Shown: positions 44,445 to 53,313, numbered from the stretch's first letter. The stretch: 64,000 nt of DNA from Planctomycetota bacterium (GCA_020060765.1 JAGUZQ010000057.1:37415-101414); one strand, 5' to 3'. Translations and numbers: made by a program. Notes: generated by a model from the sequence alone, not told the origin.

Positions 44445-44918
44445 ATGAAACCGATCAAACAGTACTTATTGGCGGGACTGGCGCTTGTCGCGCTGGCTGG
44501 ATGCCAGGCAGGGAGCGGGATCGTAACTCCCGACACTGCCGCGCTGGGCTTCGGCAATTTCAAAATGGCAGGCTTAAGCGGGCTGGCTGATTTCAGGCTG
44601 CGCGTCTCCAACCCCAATCCCGACCCGATCATGCTGGAAGGATTGAATTACGTCATCTACGCCAACGGCAACAGTTTTGCCAAGGGCATGGCTCCGGTCA
44701 AGGAAGCGGTGCCGGCGTTCGGGCATGTAGACGTGGTCATTCCCTCGACTATTTCCAGCTTCGGCCTGGCGCGCACCGCTATCAGCGGCGCGGCCACGAA
44801 AAAAGTCGATTACCGCCTGAACGTCGATATCACCTTTACCGATGCGGAAAGCAATCGCCGCACGCGCAAGGCCGAAAAGACCGGGCAGCTTGATGTTTCA
44901 TTTCTGGATAAGCAATAG
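44445..44918 (+). CDS. Lipoprotein with LEA14/WHy-like domain
   Basis: 157 residues. A lipoprotein signal with lipobox LAGC (Cys near residue 19) is followed by a beta-sandwich resembling the LEA14-like water-stress (WHy) domain: FRLRVSNPNPDPIMLEGLNY and a VIPSTISS turn. ATG at 44445 begins the signal peptide, with GGAAAGG upstream; a longer frame from 44397 would spoil it. It is anchored in the envelope, facing the periplasm. Members occur singly in many Gram-negative bacteria; the cellular role is unknown, with stress tolerance proposed from the plant family. Confidence 0.8.
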   Translation: MKPIKQYLLAGLALVALAGCQAGSGIVTPDTAALGFGNFKMAGLSGLADFRLRVSNPNPDPIMLEGLNYVIYANGNSFAKGMAPVKEAVPAFGHVDVVIPSTISSFGLARTAISGAATKKVDYRLNVDITFTDAESNRRTRKAEKTGQLDVSFLDKQ

Positions 44919-44960
44919 CGGGGCGCTGAGTATCAGTAATGCCCTGTATTTGCGAGCCGT

Positions 44961-44984
44961 ATTCCTGTCTGCGTAGGAATGACG
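44961..44984. repeat. Dispersed palindromic repeat family B, short degenerate copy 2
   Basis: ATTCCTGTCTGCGTAGGAAT followed by GACG is a half-length imperfect palindrome of the CATTCCCGC-GCGGGAATG type, between the WHy-domain lipoprotein gene and the next gene. Confidence 0.5.
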
Positions 44985-45027
44985 TGCGAAGATATATATA
45001 TCCATGAAGTCTGGTTAGGAGAAAGCC

Positions 45028-45768
45028 ATGTTGACAAAAAAGATTATTATTGCCGCCTTTGCCGTGATTTTCCTGGCGACTGGTTACGCCGCCGCCGCCG
45101 ACAACGACGATCTGCTGGAGCAGATTCGCCAGTTGCAGCAGGAAAACGAGCGGCTGAAAATGGCCAAGACCCAGAAGGAAATCGAGGCTGACAAAACCGA
45201 CGTCGGCTCGAAGATCAAGACCCTGCGCGGCGAGATGAACACGCTGTGCGACAGCTATCTCAAGCAGTTGGAAAAGACCGGCGACGCGGCGCAGTTGCAG
45301 GCGCTGGCCGAGGAAGTCGACAATCTCCGCCAGGCGCTGGCGCAGAAAGACGTGGTGGTGCGGGCGAAACTGATCAAGATGCTCTCGGACGAGGAGGCGC
45401 GGAAATCGACTTCCATCACCTACCCGGCGACCGACACCAATACAGTGACGGTCATCCGCGAAGTCCCGGCCACGACCACGATGAGCATCACCTACATCAA
45501 TACCGATCCGCCCGCCCCGCGCTACGAATGGCGCACGCGCTGCCCCTCCTCGCAGCACGTCTGGCGCTCGGGCTACTGGCACTGGAGCAGCGACAAATTC
45601 GTCTGGGTCAGCGGTTCCTGGGTGGTGCCCCCGAGCAGCAATTTCATCTGGATCGAACCCCAGTACGTCCCTTACAGCGACCCGCACCGCAAGTACAAAT
45701 ACCGCTACATCCCCGGCTCGTGGGGCCATAGGGATCATGACCGCGACCACGATAAGCGTCATCGTTAA
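45028..45768 (+). CDS. Secreted coiled-coil protein with Trp/Tyr-rich C-terminal repeats
   Basis: 246 residues. Signal peptide about 1-23 (ending GYAAAA). A coiled coil (27-115; LLEQIRQLQQENERLKMAK) is followed by a Thr/Ser linker. A C-terminal domain has W-x-G-x-W repeats (WRSGYWHWSSDKFVWVSGSW, FIWIEPQYVPY) and a His/Asp/Arg tail (HRDHDRDHDKRH) that may bind metal. ATG at 45028 has AGGAG upstream. These aromatic repeats resemble those of the secreted protein at 12656. It is likely a periplasmic or surface protein; no function is assigned. Confidence 0.75.
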   Translation: MLTKKIIIAAFAVIFLATGYAAAADNDDLLEQIRQLQQENERLKMAKTQKEIEADKTDVGSKIKTLRGEMNTLCDSYLKQLEKTGDAAQLQALAEEVDNLRQALAQKDVVVRAKLIKMLSDEEARKSTSITYPATDTNTVTVIREVPATTTMSITYINTDPPAPRYEWRTRCPSSQHVWRSGYWHWSSDKFVWVSGSWVVPPSSNFIWIEPQYVPYSDPHRKYKYRYIPGSWGHRDHDRDHDKRHR

Positions 45769-45931
45769 GACGGGGTTTGATTGGGTTGCTGAGTCGCTAC
45801 GCTATTCAAAGCCATGTTTCAAAAGGTGAATGCGGCATAAACAATTCCTCCCACTGGGAGGGATGGGGGGATTCTTGCTTCACAATGGTCGCTTTAGAGG
45901 GCAACTTTTTCAGGTATGGGAAGGGATTTTT

Positions 45932-46669
45932 ATGAAACCGGCGATATCTCTGCTATTCATGGCGGTTCTGGCAATTGCCTCGGGATGCAATTCGAAATAC
46001 GTCACTCCCGGCGCGGGGGTGAATCTGCAATCGATCGACGACTATTCGATTGAAAAACGTTTCGCCACCAAACCGGCGGCGAATTTTCCCGCGCGACTGG
46101 CGGTGGCCAGAATCCAGCAGCCGGGGTATTATTCCTACGGCAATCGAGGCTACGGCGAAGGCAATTACAGCATTGTCACTACCCGCGACGTGGAGAAGGA
46201 CGAGCATTTTGCCAAACTGGAAAAATTGCCGCAGGTGGCGGGGCTGGCGACTCTGGGCCGGCTGCTGCTGCCGCCCAAGCTGGAGACAGTCAAGGATCTG
46301 CGCCTGGGCGCGGCCAGCCTCCACGCCGACATGCTGCTGCTTTATACGCTTGACACCTCCTTCCGGGTGAAGGATCACGACATCGGTCCGCTCGGAAAGA
46401 TAACGCTGGGGCTGCTTCCGAACAAAAAAGCTTACGTGACTACCACGGCGTCGGCGGTGATTTACGACGTTCGCACCGGCCACGTCTACGGGCAGGCCGA
46501 AGCCACGCACAAGTCCGACCATATCGCCAGTTCCTGGACGCAGGAAAAAGTGGTGGATAACGCCCGCCTCGACACCGAGCAACAGGCTTTCGCCAAGTTG
46601 ATCGAAAATATCTGCCAGCTCTGGCCGGATATCCTGAAGGAATACGCGAATAAAAAAGCCGGGGAATAA
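45932..46669 (+). CDS. Lipoprotein of unknown function
   Basis: 245 residues with a lipoprotein signal peptide and lipobox IASGC (Cys near 19). The mature part has PARLAVARIQQPGYYSYG and a middle strand set SLHADMLLLYTLDTSF, then TASAVIYDVRTGHVYGQAEA, reminiscent of small envelope lipoproteins that hold a beta-barrel-assembly-like fold. I do not recognise the exact family. ATG at 45932 has AAGGGA six bases upstream. The stop lies inside the hairpin at 46656-46680, so the gene ends at a terminator shared with the convergent ppk2 gene. Confidence 0.75.
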   Translation: MKPAISLLFMAVLAIASGCNSKYVTPGAGVNLQSIDDYSIEKRFATKPAANFPARLAVARIQQPGYYSYGNRGYGEGNYSIVTTRDVEKDEHFAKLEKLPQVAGLATLGRLLLPPKLETVKDLRLGAASLHADMLLLYTLDTSFRVKDHDIGPLGKITLGLLPNKKAYVTTTASAVIYDVRTGHVYGQAEATHKSDHIASSWTQEKVVDNARLDTEQQAFAKLIENICQLWPDILKEYANKKAGE

Positions 46670-46680
46670 ATCCCCGGCTT
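46652..46680 (-). terminator. Bidirectional intrinsic terminator between lipoprotein gene and ppk2
   Basis: A perfect 10-base stem (AAGCCGGGGA with TCCCCGGCTT) around loop ATAAA. On the minus strand it is followed by six T residues, ending ppk2. On the plus strand it overlaps the lipoprotein stop codon. Confidence 0.9.
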
Positions 46681-46685
46681 CGGAG

Positions 46686-47552
46686 TTAATATTTTTCAGG
46701 CACGAAGGTCTGGTCTTCCATCGGGGGGCGGACGTAGCCTTCGTTTTTCTGGCGCGGGGGCAGCTTGATCGGTTCCGGCGTCAGGTCTTTGTACGGGACC
46801 AGGCTGAGCAGGTGCGAGATGCAGTTCAGGCGCGCGCGCTTCTTGTCGTCGGCGTTCACCACGTACCACGGCGCCTGCTTGATGTCGGTGTGCGCCATCA
46901 TCAGGTCTTTCGCCTTGGAATACTCCACCCAGTGCGAACGGCTTTTCAAGTCCATCGGGCTCAGTTTCCACCGCTTGGTCGGATCTTCGATCCGCGCCTG
47001 GAATCTTTTTTCCTGTTCCTCGTCGCTGACCGAAAACCAATATTTGACCAGGAGTATCTGCGACCTGACCAGCATCCGCTCGAACGACGGGCAGGAGCGC
47101 ATGTATTCCTGGTATTCGTCCTCGGTGCAGAACCCCATCACCCGCTCCACGCCCGCGCGGTTGTACCAACTGCGGTCGAACAGCACCATCTCTCCCGCCG
47201 CGGGGAGGTGGGGAGCGTAGCGCTGGAAATACCACTGCGTCTTTTCCCGTTCCGTGGGAGTACCCAGAGCCACGACGCGGCAGATGCGCGGGTTAAGCGA
47301 CTGGGTGATGCGCTTGATGACTCCTCCCTTTCCGGCGGCGTCGCGTCCTTCGAAGAGGACAACCACCTTCATCCCCTTCTCGCGAATCCATTCCTGCATT
47401 TTGACCAATTCGATCTGCAGGCGCGCCAGTTCCTTTTCGTAAAACTTCTTTTCGAGTTTTTCCAGCTTACCGTTTTTCTCGGGTTTCCCGGATTTTGCGG
47501 GAGCCTTTTTCGCCGACTTTTCCGCTTTCGCCTTTTTCTTTTCCTTGGACAT
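46686..47552 (-). CDS. ppk2: Polyphosphate kinase 2
   Basis: 288 residues. A Lys/Ala-rich N-terminal tail (about 1-40) precedes the PPK2 core. Walker A is FEGRDAAGKGG, Walker B is MVLFDRSWYNRAGVERVMGF, and the lid holds arginines in PTKRWKLSPMDLKSRSHW. It transfers phosphate between polyphosphate and nucleotides, in the single-domain class I/III length range. ATG at 47552 is chosen for GGGAG seven bases upstream. It follows the coiled-coil membrane protein gene and ends at a strong terminator. Direction of the reaction (ADP/GDP versus AMP) cannot be read with confidence. Confidence 0.93.
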   Translation of the reverse strand: MSKEKKKAKAEKSAKKAPAKSGKPEKNGKLEKLEKKFYEKELARLQIELVKMQEWIREKGMKVVVLFEGRDAAGKGGVIKRITQSLNPRICRVVALGTPTEREKTQWYFQRYAPHLPAAGEMVLFDRSWYNRAGVERVMGFCTEDEYQEYMRSCPSFERMLVRSQILLVKYWFSVSDEEQEKRFQARIEDPTKRWKLSPMDLKSRSHWVEYSKAKDLMMAHTDIKQAPWYVVNADDKKRARLNCISHLLSLVPYKDLTPEPIKLPPRQKNEGYVRPPMEDQTFVPEKY

Positions 47553-47586
47553 GATCTGACTCCCTGTCAAAAAAAGAATGCCTGCC

Positions 47587-48438
47587 TTACAGCGTCATAT
47601 CTGTTTCGCCGCGTTTCGGAGCGGGTTCTTCCCCGCCCGGTTTTTCCGCAGGCGCAAGCGGTTCCGGTTTCGTTTTTTCTCCGGCGGCCGGGTCGCGCGT
47701 TTCCTTTAACAGTTCGCGCGCGGCGTTAAGCTGCTTGGCCATGGCGTTTTTCTCTTCCTCCATGCCTTCCAGTTGCACCTGCAGCAGTTTGATCTGGCGT
47801 TGCGTCTTCTCCGCCGCCTGCCGTTCTTCGGACGTGCGTTTTTCCCGCGCCTCCAGCGCCATATGCGCGTCGTGGAGTTCGTCCTTGAGGCGGCGCACCT
47901 CTTCCTGCCGCTGGGTGTCATCGTCGCGCAGTTTGTCCTGCGAGTTCATGCCGCGTTCGACTTCCTCCTGGTAGGCGGACTGGAGGTTGGCGTACTGTCC
48001 GGCCAGTTTCGAGTGGGTCTCCGCCAACTCGGCCTTTTCGGCGGCGAGTTCTAAAACTTCCTTTTCCAGGATTTCCTGTTTCCCCTTCGATTCGATAAGC
48101 GAGATTTCCGTCTTGTGCAGCAGATCGCGGCTGTCGGAAGCGGCGCGCGCCGCGTCGTCGCGTTCGGCCTGCATCTGCATGTTCAGGTCGCGCAGGTGGT
48201 CGAACTCCCGGCGGGCGTGATGATAAAACACCCCTGCCAGCGCCAGGAAAATCAGGGCAACGAGAGCGAAGACCCATTTGGGCACGCCTTGTTTCTCAAT
48301 CATTTTCAGCAGCGGGCGCTGCGCTTCCTTGATGGCGGCACCGAGGAAATTGGCTGCGTCCTCCGGCGTCCAAACCACCGGCGTGCGCTTGCCGTCGCCG
48401 CTCTGGCTGTTGGCGGAACTGGGGTTGTCGATAGCCAC
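47587..48438 (-). CDS. Membrane-anchored coiled-coil protein of unknown function
   Basis: 283 residues. A short cytoplasmic N-terminus with PVVWTPEDAANFLG precedes one membrane helix (WVFALVALIFLALAGVFYH, about 55-73). A long Glu/Lys/Gln-rich coiled coil reaches to about residue 250 and a Pro/Lys tail ends it. GTG at 48436-48438 is the best start, with AGGAG eight bases upstream; farther upstream frames have none. It precedes ppk2 by 34 bases. The shape suggests an envelope tether or scaffold; no family is recognised. Confidence 0.65.
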   Translation of the reverse strand: MAIDNPSSANSQSGDGKRTPVVWTPEDAANFLGAAIKEAQRPLLKMIEKQGVPKWVFALVALIFLALAGVFYHHARREFDHLRDLNMQMQAERDDAARAASDSRDLLHKTEISLIESKGKQEILEKEVLELAAEKAELAETHSKLAGQYANLQSAYQEEVERGMNSQDKLRDDDTQRQEEVRRLKDELHDAHMALEAREKRTSEERQAAEKTQRQIKLLQVQLEGMEEEKNAMAKQLNAARELLKETRDPAAGEKTKPEPLAPAEKPGGEEPAPKRGETDMTL

Positions 48439-48511
48439 GTGGGTTCTCCTGTCAATCCTGTCATTATACTGCAAACATTTTTTTTCAGCTCCCGAAAATG
48501 GGAGGATCGTC

Positions 48512-48660
48512 AAGGGACTAAGGCGCTAAGGGACTAGGGGACTAAGGTTCTGGTCGGTGATTTATCTGATTGCCGTAAGCGATTCGCTATCAGAGATTAC
48601 CGGCATCACGCTTGTAAAAGATTTTTCTTAGTCCCCTAGAGCCTTAGTCCCTTAGTCCCT
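48512..48660. repeat. Dispersed palindromic repeat family A, copy 1
   Basis: 149 bases with inverted ends built of GGGACTAAG units (48512-48547 and 48627-48660), enclosing a core with CTGATTGCCGTAAG and GCTTGTAAAAG. It lies between nadE and the GTG-start coiled-coil gene. Copies 2 and 3 share ends and core. Confidence 0.85.
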
Positions 48661-48665
48661 AAATT

Positions 48666-50372
48666 TTATGGCCGGAAACGATTAGTCACCGGCAAGCGCC
48701 GATCCTTGCCGAACGCCTTGGGCGTCACCCGCACGCCCATCACCGCCTGCCTGCGCTTGAATTCGCTCCGGTCGCAGAGGGTGATGATTTTTCTCACCAC
48801 TTCCGGATCGTGCCCGCGCGCCACGATTTCCGCCAGGCTCAAGTCGTGTTCGATATACAGTTCCAGCACCGGATCCAGCAACGGATAATCCGGCAGCGAC
48901 TGGCGGTCTTCCTGATCCGGACGCAGCTCCGCCGACGGCACCCGTTCGATAGTGCTGACCGGGATTACCTCGCGCCCGTGCTTTTCGTTGACGTAGCGGG
49001 AAAGTTCCCACACCCTGGTCTTGAACACATCCTTGAGCGCCGCGTAGCCTCCGACCATGTCGCCGTAAAGAGTGCCGTAACCGACGGCGCATTCGCTTTT
49101 GTTGGAAGTGTTCAACACCAGCATACCGTATTTATTGGACAGCGCCATCAGAAAAACCGCGCGCAGGCGCGCCTGAAGATTCTGGTCGGTAAGGTTTTCG
49201 GGATCGCCCTGCGCCCCGGCGAAAAGCGGCTCCAGCATTTTCGAAAAAGCGGTGTGCGGTTTTTCGATCGGCAGGGATTCAAACCTGATGCCAAGGTTGC
49301 GCGCCAGGATTTCCGCGTCGCTTTTTGTCTCGCCTGAAGAGTAGCGGCTGGGCAGGGTGACGCCGATCACGTTTTCCGCCCCGAGCGCGTCGACGGCGAT
49401 TGCCGCAGTAAGCGCCGAATCGATGCCGCCGGAAAGGCCGACCAATACGCCCTTGAAACCGTTTTTCCTGACATAGTCGCCCACGCCCAGCACCAGCGCG
49501 CCGTAAATCTCCGCGTTCTCGCCCAGCTTTTCCACCTTGCGTTCCGGCAGCGGTTTCTTTTCAGGCTCTACGGGGACGCTTTTACACTTGCAGCCGGAAC
49601 ACGAGGCGCAAGCGCTTTCTCCTGCTCCGGCAAGTTTTTTCGGCAGCAACGGCAGGTCGAAAACAAGCATATCCTCGGCGAATTCCGCTCCGCGCGCAAC
49701 GACCTCGCCCGCCGGATTCATGACCAGGCTGCCGCCATCGAATACCAGGTCGTCCTGCCCGCCGACGAGGTTGCAGTAGAAAAACCAGGCGTCGTTTTTC
49801 GTGCAGAGAGAGGAGAAGGTTTTTTCCCTCACCAGATTCTTGCCGCAATGATAGGGGCTGGCTGACAAGCAGAGAATGACCCGCGCGCCTGCGGCGGCCT
49901 CGTCCCGAGCCGGGCCGTGGTCTTCCCAGGCGTCTTCGCAGATAACCACGCCGGCAGTCTGCCCGCCCACGTCGAACACGCAGCCGCTGTTGCCGGGAGT
50001 GAAATATCTTTCCTCGTCGAACACGGAATAATTCGGCAGCAGGTTTTTGTAATAAATTGTCTCGACAAAACCGTCCCGCACCAGCGCGGCGGCGTTGCGG
50101 ATTTTGCCGTTTTCGTCGCGCGCGGGATAGCCGATCAGCGCCGTTCCCTCGACCTGCGCGGCGGTCTGCTCGAACACCTCGCGGCAACGGTCGATAAAAC
50201 CGGGCTTGAGCAGCAGATCCTCGGGCGGATAGCCGGCCAGGGTCAGTTCGGGAAAAATGACGATATCAGGTTCGAAGCGTGCGGCTTGGGCAAGCGCCTG
50301 CAGGATACGCGCGGCGTTGCCTGCCAGGTCGCCGACAGTGACATTGATCTGCGCTAGCGCGTAACGGGGCAT
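48666..50372 (-). CDS. nadE: Glutamine-dependent NAD+ synthetase
   Basis: 568 residues. The N-terminal nitrilase-type glutaminase has its triad E42 (FPEL), K109 (YYKNLLPNY) and C145 (VICEDAWE). The C-terminal synthetase has the ATP loop LSGGIDSALTAA and TSNKSE. It amidates deamido-NAD+ with ammonia from glutamine. Between the domains is a linker with C255, C258, C261 and C263 (SCASCSGCKCKS starting ESA), which I do not know from other NadE proteins and which looks like a small metal-binding site. ATG at 50370-50372. It ends six bases before repeat A copy 1. Confidence 0.94.
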   Translation of the reverse strand: MPRYALAQINVTVGDLAGNAARILQALAQAARFEPDIVIFPELTLAGYPPEDLLLKPGFIDRCREVFEQTAAQVEGTALIGYPARDENGKIRNAAALVRDGFVETIYYKNLLPNYSVFDEERYFTPGNSGCVFDVGGQTAGVVICEDAWEDHGPARDEAAAGARVILCLSASPYHCGKNLVREKTFSSLCTKNDAWFFYCNLVGGQDDLVFDGGSLVMNPAGEVVARGAEFAEDMLVFDLPLLPKKLAGAGESACASCSGCKCKSVPVEPEKKPLPERKVEKLGENAEIYGALVLGVGDYVRKNGFKGVLVGLSGGIDSALTAAIAVDALGAENVIGVTLPSRYSSGETKSDAEILARNLGIRFESLPIEKPHTAFSKMLEPLFAGAQGDPENLTDQNLQARLRAVFLMALSNKYGMLVLNTSNKSECAVGYGTLYGDMVGGYAALKDVFKTRVWELSRYVNEKHGREVIPVSTIERVPSAELRPDQEDRQSLPDYPLLDPVLELYIEHDLSLAEIVARGHDPEVVRKIITLCDRSEFKRRQAVMGVRVTPKAFGKDRRLPVTNRFRP

Positions 50373-50418
50373 GGCTGTTCCTTGCGCTTCATCTATCGCA
50401 ACATAGAAAACTACAAAT

Positions 50419-50498
50419 CGTCATTCCCGCGAAGGCGGGAATCCAGGCGGTGTTGCGTACGGTTTCCTCACTGGATTCCCGCCTCCGCGGGAATGACG
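50419..50498. repeat. Dispersed palindromic repeat family B, intact copy 3
   Basis: 28-base arms (50419-50446 and 50471-50498) pair at 27 of 28 positions. Each arm holds its own smaller hairpin (CATTCCCGCGAAGGCGGGAAT). It lies between nadE and the kinase gene. This sequence type is widespread in Gram-negative genomes as REP/MITE-like repeats. Confidence 0.85.
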
Positions 50499-50566
50499 TC
50501 CGATAGATATTTATCCAAACAACGTTACTCTTATTCGCTGGTTTTACCCGAAAACCAACGAAGAAC

Positions 50567-51820
50567 CTAAAAAACCAGTATCTTGAAAATCCGGTACAGG
50601 AAAAACAACAGCGACATTATTGACGCGGCGTAAACCGCGCCCGCCAGCATGGGGTTGCGCCTGCTCCATTTCACCAATTTCCGGTGGCTGAGGTCGGGAG
50701 CGATGGCCAGTTCCCGGTCTTCCAGGTAATGCCGAAGATCCGTGGTCAGCTCCCCCGCGTCGCGGTAACGCTTGTCGGGATCGGGGTCAGTGCACTTGCG
50801 CACGATCGCCGCCAGCTCCGGCGGCGCCTTGACGTCGGCTTTCAGCGAATAGATATCGACCCCGCCGGACTTGCGCACCTGCTCCAGCGTTTCCTCCAGG
50901 CATTCGTTACGGAAAACCCGCACCAGCGTCAGCAGTTCCGCCAGGATCAGACCCAGTGAAAAAACGTCGCTCTGGGGGCCGATCTTGGCTGTATCGGCGT
51001 GCGCCTGTTCCGGGCTCATGTAGGCGGGGGTGCCTGCCAGATCGCCGTCAAGCGTGCCCAGGTCGGGCGCGTCGCGCACGGTCTGCACCGCGCCGGCGGT
51101 TCCGCTGTCGCCTTCGCGCATCAGCTTGGCCAGACCCCAGTCCATGATCTGCACCTCGCCATAGCGCCCGATCATGATATTGGCCGGTTTCAGGTCGCGG
51201 TGGATGACGCCCTTGTCGTGCGCGTAGGCGACGCCCTGCGCGAGGCGATAGAAAATCCGCACCACGTGTTTGCCGTAATAGCGCCGCTCGTAATCCTTGT
51301 CGCCGACTCGGAGATTGTTGATGACGTCCTCCAGGCTTTCCCCCTTAACCAGTTTCATGGTAAAGTATGGCATTCCGCCCGGCATCCGGCCGATCTCGTG
51401 CACCGGCACCACGCACGGGTGTTCCAGTTGCGCGGTGATCTGCGCCTCGGCGATGAAGCGCGCCAGCCGGTCGCGGCTGACGCCGGGGCCGCCGTGGAGA
51501 ATCTTGATCGCGATGTCGCGCCCCAGGTGCTGGTCGTGCGCGCGGATGACCTGGCCGATAGCGCCGCTGCCGACCTCTTCGCCGATGATGTAGCGCGCCT
51601 TGATCTCTTCCGCCTCCAGAGGATCGGAAGTAATGGTGGGGCAGGCGTCGTCCATGTGCGCGAGATACGCCTTGATATCCTCGACCACCGGCCAGGGGCG
51701 GGGCGGGCGACCGCCGCCGAAATCGACGGTATCGACCGTGCGTTGCCCCGAAGGGCGCGTGCTTTCGCGCATGATCATGTCGGTGTCGGAATTGCGCTGG
51801 TATATGTCCGAATCGGTCAC
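50567..51820 (-). CDS. Hanks-type serine/threonine protein kinase with C-terminal membrane helix
   Basis: About 417 residues. The kinase core shows GSGAIGQVI (Gly loop), DIAIKIL (Lys), VIHRDLKPANIMIG (catalytic loop), IMDWGLAKL (metal, DWG form) and TPAYMSPEQA (activation end). A C-terminal helix (MLAGAVYAASIMSLLFFLYR) anchors it with the kinase inside the cell. The start is uncertain: GTG at 51818-51820 is proposed; a TTG seven codons earlier borders repeat A copy 2. All catalytic motifs look active. The FHA protein at 35700 is a possible partner, though this is only inferred from window content. Confidence 0.88.
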   Translation of the reverse strand: MTDSDIYQRNSDTDMIMRESTRPSGQRTVDTVDFGGGRPPRPWPVVEDIKAYLAHMDDACPTITSDPLEAEEIKARYIIGEEVGSGAIGQVIRAHDQHLGRDIAIKILHGGPGVSRDRLARFIAEAQITAQLEHPCVVPVHEIGRMPGGMPYFTMKLVKGESLEDVINNLRVGDKDYERRYYGKHVVRIFYRLAQGVAYAHDKGVIHRDLKPANIMIGRYGEVQIMDWGLAKLMREGDSGTAGAVQTVRDAPDLGTLDGDLAGTPAYMSPEQAHADTAKIGPQSDVFSLGLILAELLTLVRVFRNECLEETLEQVRKSGGVDIYSLKADVKAPPELAAIVRKCTDPDPDKRYRDAGELTTDLRHYLEDRELAIAPDLSHRKLVKWSRRNPMLAGAVYAASIMSLLFFLYRIFKILVF

Positions 51821-51839
51821 GTGGTTGCTTTCATAATTC

Positions 51840-52082
51840 AAGGGACTGAGGTACTAGGGGACTAAGGCGCCATTAGGCGATTTCCCTGATTGCCGCAAAA
51901 AGTTATAACCGTTTTTTTTGATAGCTTGAGATTGTCTGCAAAAGTTCCGAAAATAATCCCCCTCACCCTAACCCTCTCCCCCAACTGGGGGAGAGGGGAC
52001 TTTGCTTTCCGGCTGGCAACGTTTGCCGGAAAAAGTGCGGAAGTCAAACCTAGTCCCTTAGAGCCTTAGTCCCCTAGTCCCA
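51840..52082. repeat. Dispersed palindromic repeat family A, copy 2, carrying a nested repeat
   Basis: Ends AAGGGACTGAGGTACTAGGG and a matching right end 52049-52082 with GAGCCTTAGTCCCC. The core keeps CTGATTGCCG. It is 243 bases, longer than copy 1 because another repeat lies inside. Its right end supplies the last codons and stop of the M20 peptidase gene. Confidence 0.8.
51958..52000. repeat. C-rich hairpin repeat nested in repeat A copy 2
   Basis: Sequence of the CCCTCACCCTAACCCTCTCC type with a 9-base perfect hairpin (51974-51982 with 51987-51995, loop AACT). This motif is a common intergenic repeat in many Gram-negative bacteria. It probably inserted into the family A element. Confidence 0.65.
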
Positions 52083-53238
52083 AATCCGATTTGACCGCCG
52101 CCAGCAGAATTTCCACCGCCCGAGCCATTTCCCGCAGGTTGGCGGTTTCTCCCGCCGAATGCGCCCCGTGCATCCCGCAGCCCAGCACCGCCGTGGGCAA
52201 GCCGCGGTTGTTGAAGATATTCGCGTCGGAGCCGCCGCTGCCGATTTTCAATTTGCGCTCGCCGCCGGTTTTTTCAATCGCCTGAGACAGGATTTTGACC
52301 GGGGCGGCGCTTTCATCCAGGCAGTACGATTCGTAACAGACCCGCACCTCCACATCCACGGTGGCGCGGCGGACGGAAGTCTCGCCCGTCTCCTCGTCTG
52401 TGAGCAACACCCGGCATTCGCGGATCGCGCCTTCGATAACGGTCAGCGCGTTTTTCAGGTGGAAGTCCAGCAGTTCCTTGCGGTGGCTGCGGATTTCGTA
52501 CTCGGCGTAACCCTGCCCGGGAATGACGTTGATCGCCGCGCCGGAGTGGAGCAGGCCGAGGTTGCAGGTGCTGAATTCGTCCAGCCGGCCGCTGGGCAGG
52601 CGCGAGGCGACTTTCGCCAGCGCATGGGCGGCGTTGATCTTCCCCTGCGGGAACGCGCCGTGCCCGGAGACGCCGTTTACGGTCATGGTTACGGCCAGCT
52701 TGCCGGGAGCGGCGAGGACTATTTCCTCCGGGTCGGAATGGTCGAGCGTGATACCGGCGTCGAAGCCTTCGTACCAGTCTTCCGCCATGACACTGCTGCC
52801 CAGCAGTTCGACCTCTTCCGCGACGGTGAACCCGAACAGCAGTTCCCCGTGCCTGATTTTATTTTTTTTCAGCAAAGCCAGCACTTCCAGCAGCACCGTC
52901 ACCCCCGCCTTGTCGTCGGCACCGAGAATAGTATCGCCCTTGGCCTTGACGATATCCCCTTCGACCACGGGGCTGATCCTGCCGCCCGGGGTCTCGACGG
53001 TGTCGATATGTGCGTTCAGGAACAGTTTCGCCCCCTTGCCGGTGGCGGGAACCTGCACCAGAATATTTCCGGCGGTACCCGCGATGTGCTGGGCGGAATA
53101 ATCCTCCTGTGCCTCGTAGCCCAGAGCCGTCAGCCGGTTTTTGAGTTCGTCGGCCAGATCGCGCTCGCGCAGCGACGGCGAGGGAATCTTCACCAGTTCG
53201 ACAAAGGTGTTACGCATCCGCTCCAGATTGGGTTTCAT
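52066..53238 (-). CDS. M20-family metallopeptidase (PepT-like)
   Basis: 390 residues. Zinc ligands and catalytic residues appear in LNAHIDTVETPG, GADDKAGVTVLLE (bridging Asp), TVAEEVELLGS (catalytic Glu plus ligand), LDHSDP and a late His in MHGAHSAGE. A lid/dimer domain (about 185-295) includes SGHGAFPQG. It probably removes N-terminal residues from di- or tripeptides in the cytoplasm. ATG at 53238 has GAGGG five bases upstream; a longer frame from 53283 lacks one. The last residues (LGLGD) and the stop come from repeat A copy 2, so the original C-terminus may have been replaced. Confidence 0.88.
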   Translation of the reverse strand: MKPNLERMRNTFVELVKIPSPSLRERDLADELKNRLTALGYEAQEDYSAQHIAGTAGNILVQVPATGKGAKLFLNAHIDTVETPGGRISPVVEGDIVKAKGDTILGADDKAGVTVLLEVLALLKKNKIRHGELLFGFTVAEEVELLGSSVMAEDWYEGFDAGITLDHSDPEEIVLAAPGKLAVTMTVNGVSGHGAFPQGKINAAHALAKVASRLPSGRLDEFSTCNLGLLHSGAAINVIPGQGYAEYEIRSHRKELLDFHLKNALTVIEGAIRECRVLLTDEETGETSVRRATVDVEVRVCYESYCLDESAAPVKILSQAIEKTGGERKLKIGSGGSDANIFNNRGLPTAVLGCGMHGAHSAGETANLREMARAVEILLAAVKSDLGLGD

Positions 53239-53313
53239 GGCTGCCCTCGCAATAAAAAAACAGAACGCAATTTGCCTTCTCAATTTTAACCAAATATACC
53301 AAAAAGCGTGAAT

